Notes: generated by a model not told the origin, from the sequence alone. Counted from the stretch's first letter, positions 13,717-26,789 are shown. The stretch: 64,000 nucleotides of DNA from Anticarsia gemmatalis (GCF_050436995.1 NC_134747.1:813501-877500), one strand, 5' to 3'. Translations and numbers: made by a program.

Positions 13717-13950
13717 TCAGTTCGTATACACTTCAATATTCCCATTACTATCAGTATGCACATTGATGACGAGCTGAACAGAACCAGTTCCGACCCCTGT
13801 ACCAGCGGTCACCTCCATAGGCACCTCCAAGCCGGTAGTGACTCCTGTCACCATGGTGGTGAGGAGACGGCCAGCCGGTGCTGATGATGTACTGGTCACC
13901 AGCAATAACGCCAGCAGAAGATATTTTGAAAACCTGGAATTAATAGACAT
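13717..13950 (-). CDS. Small secreted protein, hypothetical
   Basis: It encodes 77 residues. Residues 1-10 are polar or basic (MSINSRFSKY). Residues 11-18 are strongly hydrophobic (LLLALLLV). TSTSSAPA follows as a plausible signal-peptidase site near residue 24, leaving a mature peptide of about 53 residues. The mature part has no cysteine, is rich in Thr, Val and Gly with several TG and VT pairs, and ends in an acidic/polar segment with HTDSNGNIEVYTN. Codons are richer in GC than the flanks, which supports real coding. The start is uncertain: the sequence just inside the ATG reads ttaattccag|gtttt, a good 3' splice site, so an upstream exon may supply the true start and an N-terminus joining at residue 6. 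An in-frame upstream Met at 14013 gives a poorer signal peptide. I do not recognise the family. Secretion is inferred; the role is unknown. Confidence 0.6.
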   Translation of the reverse strand: MSINSRFSKYLLLALLLVTSTSSAPAGRLLTTMVTGVTTGLEVPMEVTAGTGVGTGSVQLVINVHTDSNGNIEVYTN

Positions 13951-14654
13951 TTTTAATGAGATAGTAGATTTTTTGATACCTTCTGCGAACAATCGCAGAA
14001 ATATAGGTCTCAAGATTTAGCTTCTGCTACTGTTAAGTATGAGGTTGTAGCTTTGATTCCCAAATGAGCAAAATTATTACAAAATTTTAAACCCAAACTT
14101 CAGCACAGTATCCAAAATAGCTATTGCACTGAATAAAGTATAAACATTTCAGTAATTTTGTATGTTTTTAAGGGTCTATTTGACCCTTAAAAACCATGTT
14201 GTTATTTATATTAAAGTAAAAAGACAGCGTCATAACATAAAAAACCAACTTTCATAAAGTTTGTTAATCCCTTCCAAAGAAAAAACGTCCCCCTATATTC
14301 TATGATCAGCATCCTACCATCTTATATCTCAAAGACGTTCAAAGCATCTAGTTTCAGTAAGTGGTGTCACCAAGTGGTTAGGGTCTCCACTCGAAGCCAA
14401 GTGCCGTGTCAATGGCCTCAGTTGCCGAGTTAGTAGTGTCTTATTACACAAATAAGTTTTATGTACTACTTGACGCCTATGTAATAGGGTAGAGGAACAA
14501 TAGGGAGATTGTATATGGAGATAAAGTTTCTGACTGGAGTATGCAATCCAATATTTGACAAATCTAATTTAATAATATAAAATAATATATTAGTCTATAG
14601 TGCATTCTTTGGTATTATTGAACAGTTTTTTCAAAATTCTGCTCTTCATAGACT

Positions 14655-14830
14655 AGACTTTATTGATATTGTGAATGTGAAAGTATGTCTGTCTGTCTGT
14701 AACGCGTTCACTGCTAAACTGGTAAACCGATTTTTATTAAATTTGGTCAGGAGATAGTTGCAGACGGGGGTGAACAAAAGATGATTGGAAACATGTGGCC
14801 ATATAGGCTACATTTAAAAACGTTTAACGT
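14655..14830 (-). repeat. RTE/SINE-like tail fragment
   Basis: It contains gtctgtctgtctgtaacgcg followed by aaaccgatttttattaaatt and tggtcaggagatag. This is the inverse of the widespread lepidopteran tail that reads as a caaatttaat-aaaatcggtt block followed by cagacagacag. No coding capacity is left. Confidence 0.55.
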
Positions 14831-16828
14831 TTGTGTGACTAACAGTAGGGATAAATTGTTCATAATACAAGTATCATACATCTATCATGTAGAAAGATAG
14901 CGGAAACATCAACAAAACACTTTAAAACGGATTTGGATGAATTCTTATCTAAAGAACTTCTTAAAAGAATGACAGAAAATAAGCTTTAAAAGGAAAAAAT
15001 ATGTATTTTAACTATGTGTGATTAAATTCTGCAGTTTTATAATCTCATGATAGAGAATGTCTTGATATTAAATAACACGCTGCAACATTCTGAACGGCGT
15101 ATTCCTGCGGGCTATTAATAAAGCATTATAGCGAAGTTACACTATGTATTTTAGAGAGCGTATTACGACAGTTAGAATTCGATTATGACAGTTACGCTGT
15201 GCGAAATTTAATATCAATTCTAGTCTATGGTTCTGGATGATTTTGAAATTGGACAAATGTCGTAGAACAGAATTTTCTTTTGGTTCTAATAACTACTTTG
15301 GTTCTAAGCTACTGTAATCAGAGCTATACGAAAATGTGCACAGCCACGAAAAAGATGTCCAAGATGTTTTCAGCTACCTTTACAAAAATATGTTTCTATA
15401 AATTCCCCTTCCTTTTTCCTTAACACTGACATGATGACAAATAGGTTTTAACCAGCAAATACCACTGAAAACCTAAACTAGTCTCATACTCTCATAGATT
15501 CACTTCCTTAAAAATGTGATCCTTTAGCCAAATGGTTTTGTCACTTCCAAATAAGAATTTTGAAAGATCGCCACTTTATCTTTCGGATAGATTATCCGGC
15601 ACTTTACAATAAACCGTAAAACAGAACCTTATTTTTAACCACTTTTCACAACACAGGTCACCAAACTATTTCATATTTTACTCACATTATATCTAAAACT
15701 GCGGACTAAAGTCTGCCGCAAGCACTCGATCTTCACGCTTGCTAGCTTCTTGAGGACTGGCAGAAAACCAATAGATAAGATGTAGCAGATATCGATCTAA
15801 TCTCATCTTTATCTCATACGTTTTTTTACAAATTTGAACCTTAAAGACAAATTTATAAGGTAGATTATTTTTTGGAGATAAATATGTAGGATTTCTTAAA
15901 ATGTGCAGATAAATTTCGACTTTATGAATTTTTGTGATATGGTTGCTTTTTCATTGTAAATGTTGTGTGAAAGTAGTAACTACATGTCATAGTAACAGAT
16001 AAATATGAAATGCTATGTTTCCTATTGATAAGAGTATTGGGTAATCGTGGGAACTACGTAGGAAGATTCTTTGATGATAAATCATTTCTTATTCTCGGCG
16101 GCTGTGTCTTAAATGACGCATTTGTAAAACTTTTTGACTAAAAATACTAGGCTTGTCTCGAATAAAACATGTTTGTCTTCGTGTAGTATGTGAGCGGAAC
16201 GTGTTCTCATAATATAGTCAAAAAAGTATAGAAATATCTTTTTTTTTGTACTGTTACGTGCCTGCCACAGAGAACAAAATTTCGTTATTCCATTGCTGTA
16301 TTTAGCAAATTGTGCAGAAAAAATCCAAAAATAGTTTTTGAGATGTGTCGGTGCAAAAGTAAGTTGTTAAACTCGCACCGGCGTTGTTATAGTATATCAT
16401 TATAATAATTAAGACTTTATTACATATGTTTTTAATTGATTTAAATAACACTGAAGCCCTAACCGGACCATAATTTGGTATGCAGCCTGTAAATGCATTG
16501 CCAAAGCATTGCTACTATAAAATACAAACTTCTCTAGCTAAGCCAACTTGTCTTTTAAGAACTGTAAAATATAACCTTTTCAGAATTCTTAACGCCATCT
16601 TCCTTTAGCGAATGACAATTAAATTCTTCCACACTCATAACTTTGGAAAGAGATGCCTCGGATTTAGCCGACGCGCTAACGTGACTGGCTTTAATTAAAT
16701 ATCCTACAGTTCACGATTATAGGACTCACGAAATATATTTCTTGATATTGCTGAAATTCGTATAGCTTTATTTTTACCTTGTTAAAAACCTATGCAGAGT
16801 ATAGGTTACTGATGATTTTATATTAACA

Positions 16829-17909
16829 CTAGCTGACCCGTGCGGCTCTGCTCGCGTGAATTTCGTACTGTTGCTTATTCGTTTGAGCACGCGAATTGCG
16901 AAGCACTACACACCTTCACATAAAAATGCTAACAACTCTTTTGTCATCTAATGGTTATTTACGAAAGGGGCCCGAAGAGCACACAATGTGACACAGGCTC
17001 AGGCGCGCCTGATTTCCTGTGGTTACCTTCTTTTCCGCTCTCGTCTGTATCCGTACCAGCTTACAGTGTAAAATATAATACTTTATTATACACTGACTAT
17101 TGCTTACCCGTCTGGATTCAGAATATTATTATAGGTACAGACAGACCTATCTGCGCCGGAGCTCTTCACACGCGTAATAATGTAGGTATACTTGCGATGA
17201 TACGTCCGAAACCGCGTAACCCGTTATTATTTTTTATATATCATCCGTTGTTTATTTTTTTAAACTTACGACATAGTCTGTTTCATAGCTATCCAATTTA
17301 TCACCTTGATGCAACCAATTAATTTGGTTACGTGTTACAAACTACAACGCCATCTGTTAGTTGCGGCGAACAACGACAACAAACGAAATTACTCGATTTG
17401 CCATCTAGGATATCCCGATCGCACCGGAACCACGTAAACCAACATTTTTGAGTAATATATCATACAACATTTATGTTTGAAAATCTTATAAATGTATAGC
17501 CTGTTTCAAAGGTATTTTTTTAACAATAAAGCAATCAAAATAAATTAATTAGGAAAAACATGCTGTGTTGCGGACTATATCGCCATCTATTGGTTGGTGC
17601 GAACAGCAGGTATCGATACGGCAGGCACCGCGTTAACTATATGCGAATGTTGTGAAATGGCTTGCAACGCCATCTATGGTCTCTTTAGGGAAACGCAAGT
17701 TCAAACGAATTCTACGTATTTTTTTCAATTTTCTAAAAATCTATGAAATTTTATGCGATAAAAAGTATCCCAGTACTTGCTCCACTACTTATTCTATGCA
17801 TATACCAAATTTCAGTGCATTCTATCCGGTAGTTTTTACGTGATAGCGTAACATACAGACAGGTAAAAACCTGACCTTGAACTCTCTACTGATTTATTAT
17901 AAGTATAGA
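16829..17909 (-). mobile_element. Helitron-like element, 1.08 kb
   Basis: Read on the minus strand it begins A|TCTATACTTATAATAAATC (from 17909) and ends gggtcagCTAG|T (at 16829), the same terminal signatures as copies 10918-11223 and 23943-24280 but with a longer, different interior. The interior holds several gccatctatggt and gccatctattgg blocks. A 123-codon open frame inside it (16951-17322) shows no domain and is taken as chance. Confidence 0.6.
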
Positions 17910-18309
17910 TTTTGTTGAGAAATGTATTCTTAGCTCGTAGGCATTAAACAGGGCGGTTTATGAGTTAAAGATCTAAAAAAATGCTTTTATAGCTAAGCAA
18001 CTAGTAAAAGTTGTAGGACGTCTTTAGCTTGAGAATATATGTTTGTGTAACCATAATAATGTTCAGGAGCTTTGGTGAGATCGGACATAATTTTAAGTAT
18101 CGCACAGTCATAGGTTTTGATTTCCATATAAGTGATTATTAACTAACATAGCACGCAAAAGAGTGCATAAGTTCCCGTGCCACCTCTTATATTTCACCTT
18201 CTTACTTTTATACTATACTGAAGCGGCAAAACTCAAAGCAACGTACAATTTATTGATCAAAAAGTGACAGTCGTTACATAGAACTAACGTAACATTTTCT
18301 TGTCTCCAG

Positions 18310-18533
18310 ATTACATGGACTCCCTCTGCAAGGACCACTTCCTGCAGCGCCAGTACCGCAAGGTGGACGGCGGCGTGCTCTGGTCGCGGAACGAGCGCAA
18401 CCTGGACTGCACGGTGACGTTCCAGACGCACAGCATCCTGCAGCGGTTCATGCTGCACTTTGATCTGCTGCAGCTGGATTGCAACGACCATCTGTATGTG
18501 TACGATGGCGCGCATGCCACTGCGCCGCCTAAG
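18310..18533 (+). CDS. CUB-LDLa membrane protein, CUB exon a
   Basis: This internal exon encodes the first two-thirds of a CUB domain. The acceptor is tttcttgtctccag|at at 18308-18309. The donor is cctaag|gtatgt at 18534. It enters in phase 1 (the first codon is split) and leaves in phase 0. Numbering the split codon as residue 1, Cys7 and Cys34 are the first CUB disulphide pair and Cys58 starts the second. LDCNDHLYVYDG (56-67) is the diagnostic CUB segment with the D..L.VYDG core, where Asp60 and Asp66 lie in the usual calcium-site region. GC content and codon use differ sharply from the AT-rich introns. The extracellular domain is expected to bind protein partners. Upstream exons (signal peptide, perhaps another CUB) are not identified. 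Confidence 0.9.
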
Positions 18534-21500
18534 GTATGTACCTATATTATCATGTCTTCTTCTATATATCCTATAGCGCGATTCTGTACAGCCGGTACTG
18601 TCGAGTATCGAAAGTTTGACATTTAGAATGTACTGCCAAAGTAGTTTCTAGGCCGCCCGTCAGAGGCGCTGATAAAATGTTCATACAAAATTTCTCGATG
18701 ACAGGCCGGTTGTCGGTAGTCGATAGCAGTAGAGTGTAGATCTCTAGATATATGTTCTTCTAGAGTTTTTAATTTAAAACTACGATTTGACATTTGTTCG
18801 TATCAATGGAATTTCATATTCGACTCGATACTGTCGGGATTAAGCCTGCTGGTCCTTTGTTATCTCCAAGGGTGACAGAACCAATAAACGTTAATTGGTT
18901 GGTTTAATATGAGCTGAAAGTTTACTAGATGCCCCTTCAATAAATATTAAAATACATTTTATAGGAAAGAGTAATGCGTTTTTAGCAATCAATGATTGAA
19001 AGATACAGAAAGATGTCGAATATTGTTTTTGACAGCATTGAAGGTAATCAATTGTAGTAGTAAAACAGCAACTACTAGATTATTTTTGGAAAAAGAATTG
19101 TAACGTGTTTAATTCATAGAATCTACGAAATAAACTGAAAATGCTTCAACTGAAACGAGACAAATTATCTAGAATTCTAGGTTTATCTTCGAAGTTTGAA
19201 AAAACAATTAACGAAAAAATAAAGTTTAATGAGTGTGATTGTCTATTTTATAAAAGCCTTCTATTAAGTAAAGTGAGGCCAGATTAAGAGGAAATTGAAT
19301 TGTCAACGACTTAGTTCTCTCATTAACATAGCGTTGGCATTTAATAAATTAGCGATGCGATCACGACACGGGGACGACGGGACGGGACGTGAATTGAAGG
19401 ATAATTGCCGCCTCGGAATCCCTACGAAATTAGTTATTACTCGTTTTAATATTCATAGGTAAGTGATGGAAAATAATGAGATTCCGTCGATGGGAATTAT
19501 GAGTGATGTTGACAATGATTTATTAATGATTATGTTTATAAGATTATTGTAATTATTGTCTTGTTTCCTTGAATATATTAAGACAGGTTTAGGTCGGAGC
19601 TAGGTTATGGCGTGAAAGTCATGATGGTTCTTTGTCAACTTATGTGCCATTCAGTTTAGAGTTTTTTAACTGTTGATGAGCAGCGTAATATTACGTTATG
19701 ATAATACATTTTCATCGTTTAACACACATAACAATAACACAATGCGATTTCTATCAAAGACGATAAATAAAGAACCTTACCTTATCCTTATCAAGGCTAA
19801 AAATCATTATTAATTATCCAAAGAAAATACAGTAACCCAGTACCCCCAAATTGCATCGCCATAACTCGAAAAACAGAAATTATCAGCACGACTTCCAAAC
19901 TTTCTACCACATCTTTTGAGATAAAAGTAATTAGTATAATTTCAAAGCCCCGAACCCATTATAGATTCATGCTATGTCCTCGAGAGGTGGATTAAATAGA
20001 GCCAGCCATTTGCAGAGTGTCTGCATACCGGCGCAAACATTCATCGCATATTCGCCGCCTTTTACTTTATTGTTTTGCTGCCTTGGGTAAGCATTTTGGA
20101 AGTCTGTTTTTCGTAATAGTGTTTAAAACATTACTTATAATGTAGCTAAAGTATCCGTTTAACAAGAGAGGATAAGTTATTAAAACAATGTAGTAGCTAG
20201 AAAAACTATGCTTTAAAAATATTAAAGAATAATTCATTATTAAGTCTCCTTTATAGTAGTTTCAACGATGAAGATATGCTATTTTTCTTTAAGTTTATGT
20301 GTGAAAGTTTTGCCATTTGAGAAAGGTAGAATGCCTCCTCCACTTCGATATTATTCAACTTGGTAAAATGAATTGAATAAATCGAGAGAGACATTTATCC
20401 CGATATTCCATTTTATACCCATCATAAACTATTCACGCCAATACTGTCTTCAGAGAACAGATTATTAAATATCTTCCATTCAATATTTCATCTCTAACAT
20501 CATTCATCATTCCCTCACCTTTATTTAATAGAACGCTAACGACGAATTAATTTGCATCAAAATCAAAAAATCATAAAGCCGGTGCCCGCCAGGTGATCTC
20601 AAATAATTAACAACAAAACGCGATGCAACTTTTGTCAATTTTAAATTCAAATTTGCCAAGTTTTTACCAACGGTTCGTACAAAGGCCGGCCAAGTTTCGG
20701 CTTCTTTTGTACCTCGCCAAGTTTGCCAAGATGTTTATTTTGTTCGGCTCAAATGTTTTTACTTTGAAGATTGTGAATTAATATTATCGCTAAATATTTG
20801 TGAGGGGAAAGCCGTAGCCGTAGCATTGATAAATAAGATAAGAGAATCAAAGGACGAGGTGTAAACGTTCAAGGAAATGTTTATTGGTGTAAGATTTATT
20901 GGGAAGATTCTTCTTCCGCTTTGGAAAGAGGAAATCTTTTGAATTACATTTTCGCTTCGAATCTTCGACTGTAAAAGCTGAGAAGCCAGATCAAGTGCTT
21001 TTTTTATTTAGCAACCTATTTATTAGAATACCCAGATAGGAGAGCCGAAACAAAATGCAAAACAGGATTACTATTGAACACGAGAAGAGGTTTGTGGATA
21101 GATAAAATCTGTGAAGATTATGATAATGAGTAATAAAAAGTATTTTCAAGCAGTGTGACAATCATGGGTTAGTAATAATACAATATATGAAAAAAAGTCT
21201 TAATGACACAACTAAAAAAATACAACATTTTTAAACACAATTTTCCTCCCTAAAATAGTAGCAAAAAAATCCATTTAAGTAGTTTATATCTACCACAAAG
21301 TATTCCCTCAATTTATAAACAATATTGTTAAACCCACGCTAGACAAAAGCCGTTATAATCTCTACTTAAACACCCACATTCTCTTCAAATAAACAGGTAA
21401 TTACTTTCACAAATTCTTTGAACAAAGGAAATACAAATAAATGTTGTTTTATAATTCTTAGTTGCTACTAAGAATTTATTTTTAGGAGAAACCTCACGAT

Positions 21501-21714
21501 GCTTTACCTAACCAGGTCATTTAAACTTTGATATAAAAAGTATCCTTAAAAATGCAAGAAGTGGTTACAAGGAGCTTAAAAATAGAAAGTCTCTGTAAAA
21601 TATGACAGAATTAGACCTTGAATAAAGGTGGCTGACTTAAAAAAAAATAGGACAGAAACCTATCAGCATTGAAAAGGTATCTCCCAAAGAATGTCATTGG
21701 TATTATAGTGCAAA

Positions 21715-21992
21715 CTAGCTGACCCACGCTGCTCTCCTCACGAGTAGGTATATTTTTTCAATAATTAGTTTTTTATTGGCGTCATTAAAAACCTTCCCTG
21801 TTAGAAAGCTCAATTTTTTTAACCGTTCTAGAGTTTTGAGCTCAGTAAAACATCAACCCCCGATACACTTAGCGGTAGTTTATCTATTCAATAGCGTCGA
21901 AACTCATATAAAAACACCCTATTGAATAGACAATTTACCGCTAAATGTACTCAGAAACCGGGGGTTAGTGATTCATTTTTATATTATATAGA
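21715..21992 (-). mobile_element. Helitron-like element with nested MITE
   Basis: On the minus strand it ends gggtcagCTAG|T at 21715 and its likely 5' end is A|TCTATATAATATAAAA at 21992. A family A MITE (21857-21964) sits inside, so the Helitron-like copy is probably older than that insertion, or the MITE was carried by it. The 3' end is convincing; the 5' end is a weaker match. Confidence 0.45.
21857..21964. mobile_element. PIF/Harbinger-type MITE, family A copy 2
   Basis: Ends are cccccgatacacttagcgg and the inverse of cccccggtttctgagtaca. The centre, tatctattcaatagcg and its mirror, matches copy 1 at 5100-5221. The right flank is TTA and the left flank CAA, so the duplication is decayed or mutated here. 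Confidence 0.65.
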
Positions 21993-23267
21993 TATTATGT
22001 TGTCTTTTAAAGGAAGAATTATTCTCACAAACGAAATACCAGACATAACGACAAACCAAAATAGATTTTCAATAACAGACAATGTCACACGAACACAGTA
22101 CCACAGACAAAACAAACCAATCACTTGAAAATTCAAAGTGAATCAAAACTTTCATATGTAAAATATATCCTCGCATTCACAGGGACGTTTGACAAAAGAC
22201 AAAGTTCTAGCCAACTTGGATTACCAGCCACCAAGTTGCCACTGAAGCTGCTATTCTTGGTGTGACGTCACAAACTTGCTTCAATCCCACTGCAAGTTTT
22301 AATGGGATATGTGACATTTTGAATTGTGACGTAGACGTACTGTGGTCGTTGGAATACTATTTGTGAAGGTATTTGAATTGTTTAATTTAGACTTTAATCG
22401 AAATATAAAGAAGACAAATTGTAAGTGATAATCGATAATTAGTTTCACTCATGACTAACATTAGGATAAGACAATTGAACGTAGAGTCAAAGTATAGAAC
22501 TGTTAACAAACCAATGACAAAATTTGTGTAGATAATGAATCTTGGTCCTAAAATACCTACTCGGATTTTAAAAATTTATCAACTATTTAGTCTTAAATCA
22601 AGGAAATACGGTATGCTGTGAGATGTTAATCTAAAGACACAAAAATATGCATTTTCATAACAAAACTGAAGACTAAAGCAAAGCAAATAAATCAACAGCA
22701 AAATATGCCGAAAGCTGAGAATTTACTCAACAAAAATCAGCAACTCGGTAACGCGTCACATATTTGAGCTATCACAGTATCTACAGCCGGTGCGATAGTT
22801 ATTTTACATTTCCCGTCGCTCTGTGAAATATGAAACGCGAATACCGAAACCACATTTCAGAACAAACATTCGAGCGAAACTTCAAAAATGTCTGCAGCAA
22901 AAATGTTACACAAGTGAAACTTAAATAGAATTTGTTACCTCGTAACTATTTGCTGGTTTACGCACAAAGGCTAAGTTGTAAACCACCTGTGAACTTTGTG
23001 AACTATCCCGGGACTGACAATAATGAACGAACGGATGGCCAGACCGATGGTTTGAATAGTTTTGACGGTATGCGGGTAGATGAGCCGCTCTAATGAGATG
23101 TGGTTAATAGGAATGATGATGGTGTACATCTTGAATACGTTAACGAAGACTAGTTTGTATTGAATGAAGATAAAAGAGTCGTATTTAAAGAGTCGAATGT
23201 GAGTCGAGGACAACGTGAATAAAAAATAAAATTGATTGAAGTAAACGAAAGATTTAAGTATTTTTAA

Positions 23268-23647
23268 TGCTGGGGCTACATTAGCGGGCTATGGCGAACA
23301 TTCGTGTTAACGCGATGAATGTGGCCGGGTTCATCGTGTCATCGCGTAGTATTCGGGCGAAGACGATGTAGTATCGAGGAGCTGTCGGTAAACTGGCGCG
23401 AATCAAAGGGATTTGTCGCGCCAATATTCGCTTAGGTGGCTACATCTACGTCAATTCAGTGTCGTCGTAATTTACCGCTCACGTCTCCGCACAACAAACT
23501 GAACAGCACAAGGCACGATGCATCGCGTCAACTCGACACGAATCTTCGCCCGCCGTAATGTAGACAAGAACATCGCCCATACCCGAACACGATGTTTTTG
23601 TCGCGCCAACACCATACGAATCTTCGCTCGCTAATGTAGCCCCAGCA
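23268..23647. mobile_element. PIF/Harbinger-type MITE, family B
   Basis: The 380-bp element has inverted ends tgctggggctacattagcg and its near-perfect inverse cgctaatgtagccccagca. The match continues imperfectly inward (gcgaa.attcgt). Both sides are flanked by TAA (23265-23267 and 23648-23650), the TWA duplication of PIF/Harbinger. The interior is CpG-rich with many cgaatcttcg and atcgcg motifs. It has no transposase and depends on an autonomous relative. A 70-codon open frame on the minus strand at 23479-23691 runs across the right end and is not a gene. Confidence 0.8.
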
Positions 23648-23942
23648 TAAGATACTAGGTGTAGAAGCAAATAAAAGGAAATACTCATCACATATATTTA
23701 CAATTTTTTATACAAAATGATAAGCTCTTAAATCATTCAGCTGAATCACTACAACAATGAGTAATAGAAAATGAATAGTAAGAAAAGCACAGTTTGACCA
23801 TTTATACTGGAGAATAGCTAGTAAACCCTATAAAAAAGAAGAGACTGAACTCTCAAGTGTTTTTATAGACGACAGATCCCCTACGCTGGTATAACGTGTC
23901 ACATTTATTTTTATTCTTCTAACTAAATATATAATTCAAGAA

Positions 23943-24280
23943 TCTATACTAATACTAATAATACTAATACTAATACTAATACTAATACTAATACTAATAT
24001 ACTAATATACTAATAATATAATATAATAAAGCTGAAGAGTTTGTTTGTTTGTTTGTTTGTTTGTTTGTTTGTTTGAACGCGCTAATCTCAGAAACTACAG
24101 GTCCGATTTGAAAAATTCTTTCAGTGTTAGATAGCCCATTTATCGAGGAAGGCTATAGGCTATATAACATCACGCTACGGTCATTAGGAGCGGAGTAGCA
24201 ACGAAAAATGTTACAAAAACGGGGAAAAATTTTGCCCCATTCTCTTAGGTGACGCAAGCGAAGTTGCGCGGGTCAGCTAG
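23943..24280 (+). mobile_element. Helitron-like non-autonomous element, copy 2
   Basis: It has the same body as copy 1 at 10918-11223, starting A|TCTATACTAAT and ending gggtcagCTAG|T. The 5' end has expanded into about ten actaat units and the gttt tract is longer. The cgcaa...ttgcg hairpin is kept. The high similarity of the two copies suggests recent activity of the family. Confidence 0.65.
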
Positions 24281-24954
24281 TATAAAATAAAGTAAGTTAA
24301 AAGGAACTTACACAAACAAACACAGCGATAGACATTGAATGCAAATTAAACCACCAATTTCTACCCAACAAAACGATGTCTAACTAAACAATTCAGCCAA
24401 TTCTAACTGGCTTTAGTTACAGAAACCAATATACAAAATCCTGTATCATTTAATTATAGCATTGTTGCATATGCAATAGACAAGTTTACCACAGGTGTTA
24501 ACATTTCAACAATCCGATGCATTGCGCGTCGAATGAATATAATCCAATTGGATAAATGTCTGAATAATTCTAAATGGAATTTATTTAGAACAGTGTTTGA
24601 AGTAGGGTTGAAACGGAACTCTAACTGCGGATTTTCCTTAGGGTTCTGCAAAAGGTAACGCGAGTTAATGAGGAATGTTTTTTCTATGATTTAGATCTAT
24701 AAATACGTTCAGAAATTGAGCACCAATTTCCTAAAATGTCAAAATACTTCGCATGCGCTTCCCATAAAACATGCGATTGAATTGAAAACTTTATTTACGC
24801 TTCTGTATCCACAAAACTAAACAGTGTTGAAACTTTCATTGTCACATTGTTTCAAATTAAGTCTAGTTTAATGAATGTTTTTAAAGAATAATCGCATGGT
24901 GTTCTTTTTTGTTTTTTAAAGACAACTCCCGCACTAAGAATTGCTCTTTTGTCA

Positions 24955-25095
24955 CGGGGGCTTTTACAAATATGCAATCAAGACCAAAAGCACAACCAAA
25001 CCCGAAACAAATATTTGTGGATCGCATAAATAATTGTTCTATGTGGGAATCGAACCCATGACCTCCCGACGCAATGGTAGGGCCACGGAGGCAGA
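24955..25095 (-). mobile_element. tRNA-like SINE, family C copy 1
   Basis: The minus strand carries a B-box-like gggttcgattccc (inverse of gggaatcgaaccc at about 25047). The block acaaccaaacccgaaacaaa followed by tttgtggatcgca is shared with the copy at 40155-40315. Confidence 0.55.
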
Positions 25096-26789
25096 TTTAG
25101 TAAATCAAATGTCTAAAACAACGATTCACATCCAATACAGTTCTGTAACAGCCCTAGTTTGAATCTTTCAGTGAAGTATCCAATTAATAAAGTCCGTATT
25201 TAAATATCGTATTAATTGCTCCTTTGTTCCGTCACTTTATTTTTGATTACTTGCTCAAATTATTTGTTTTGGGTTTTTCGTTCTCGTTTGCTGACTTAGG
25301 CTGGATCTGTTTTAATGATATTTGAGCTACGGTTTTGAGGACTAATTTAGTTTACGATTATTAGGCTGTTATTCATATTACTAACTTTTATAGTTTAGAC
25401 TTTTCTAACACGAATTTTTGATGCTCTTAAGGAAAGAAAAATAGCATTTTTACGCATTTTTTTCTTCTTATTTTAGATGCTTAATAGATGTATGTATGTC
25501 CACAGGTTGGACACCGATACCTTCCCCAGTAAAGATAAAAAATCTGTATATCTAGTAATGTAATTCAAATAATACTCTATCAATTTCGGGTAGCTATAAG
25601 ATCTCCAAGATATATCACATAAACTTTCGTAATATTACCAATTTCATCCTATCATAGAACCTAAATACCATACCAATATAAATCACGTACTTCCTCTAAA
25701 CGAATTAAATCGTTCTACTAGTTTCCCCAAAAATGACGGCAAAATATAGTTTCCAACTTATTCTGCGAGGCACGTAGTAGCGAACGATTTAGAGAAATAA
25801 ATTACTATACCGACGGGTCATAGGCTTGCCATCTATCAATACTTAAACTGTAACCTTTTAGCACATTATTTTTTGTTATTAATGGTTATAGGGCACATTT
25901 TTTGAACTTCTATTAATCATATTTTTCGGTGATTACAATAGTGCTGTAATTTTTCATTATACAATACGATAGTGTAAACATCTTTTACAACAGAGTGCAA
26001 AACCATTCTTAAAGTGTGCAAGATTGATCATAAAATGTATACATTTTAGCTTATACTGTAGAATTAAGCCATCGTCATCAGAAGCATAAAAAACCACGTG
26101 TATAGTCGTAAAGAAAACATTTTTACTCATTCTGAATATCAAGACTTCCTAGAATAGACCAAGACGAATATCGACAATAGCTAAAACCAAAACTATTGTA
26201 TTTTGGTAACCTGTAAAAATAATTGTAAGGATGAATAAATAACGTAAACCAGAAATGTTAAACAAATAACTAACAAGAGACTCAAAGCATCTTTAAGAAG
26301 ACTATAGAAGCAAGAAGACAGGCAACAGACAAACCACAACAAGTTTACACAAATCTTCACAACTTAATTTATACGAACCATCATTATTTCTCCATGACCG
26401 CACAAGTCCTGTAAGTTTTCCAAGAGCTTATTAAGCTAGGCGACAGTAAGTCTCCTTGCAGCGTCACGTTTCAAACTTACTGTCTAGTAACTAGAGTCGG
26501 CCGCGGAGCCTGAATACCAAGTAGATGCAATCTCCCCTTGTATTGTGCAAGCGCATTTTTGTAGTCTTTTTGTTGAAAATAGGCCATCTTAATAAAGTGT
26601 GCTTGGGGGAAGCCGTTTAGAATATTAATAATAGAATGGATAAGGTGCTACTAGTAGAATTGTAGCTAGTATAGTACAAATAATATTGTGACGTAAAATT
26701 TGATTTGATAAGTCTCTGTTTAAGTAATTCTTCTTCTTCTTCTTTAGTCTTTAAATATTTCCGATTTTTTGCTTGAACAGACTCCTGAC

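Larger units (their letters stand above)
13951..18309. other. Gene-free stretch before the first recognised CUB exon
   Basis: Apart from an RTE-like tail near 14.7 kb and a Helitron-like element at 16.8-17.9 kb, I see no gene. An upstream exon of the CUB gene ending in phase 1, and possibly a 5' exon of the small secreted-protein gene, could be hidden here. Confidence 0.5.

Noticed and set aside
16951..17322. 123-codon plus-strand open frame
   Set aside because: It lies wholly within a Helitron-like element, starts without context and shows no domain or coding bias.
23479..23691. 70-codon minus-strand frame with a hydrophobic start
   Set aside because: It crosses the end of a Harbinger-type MITE, so most of it is element interior.
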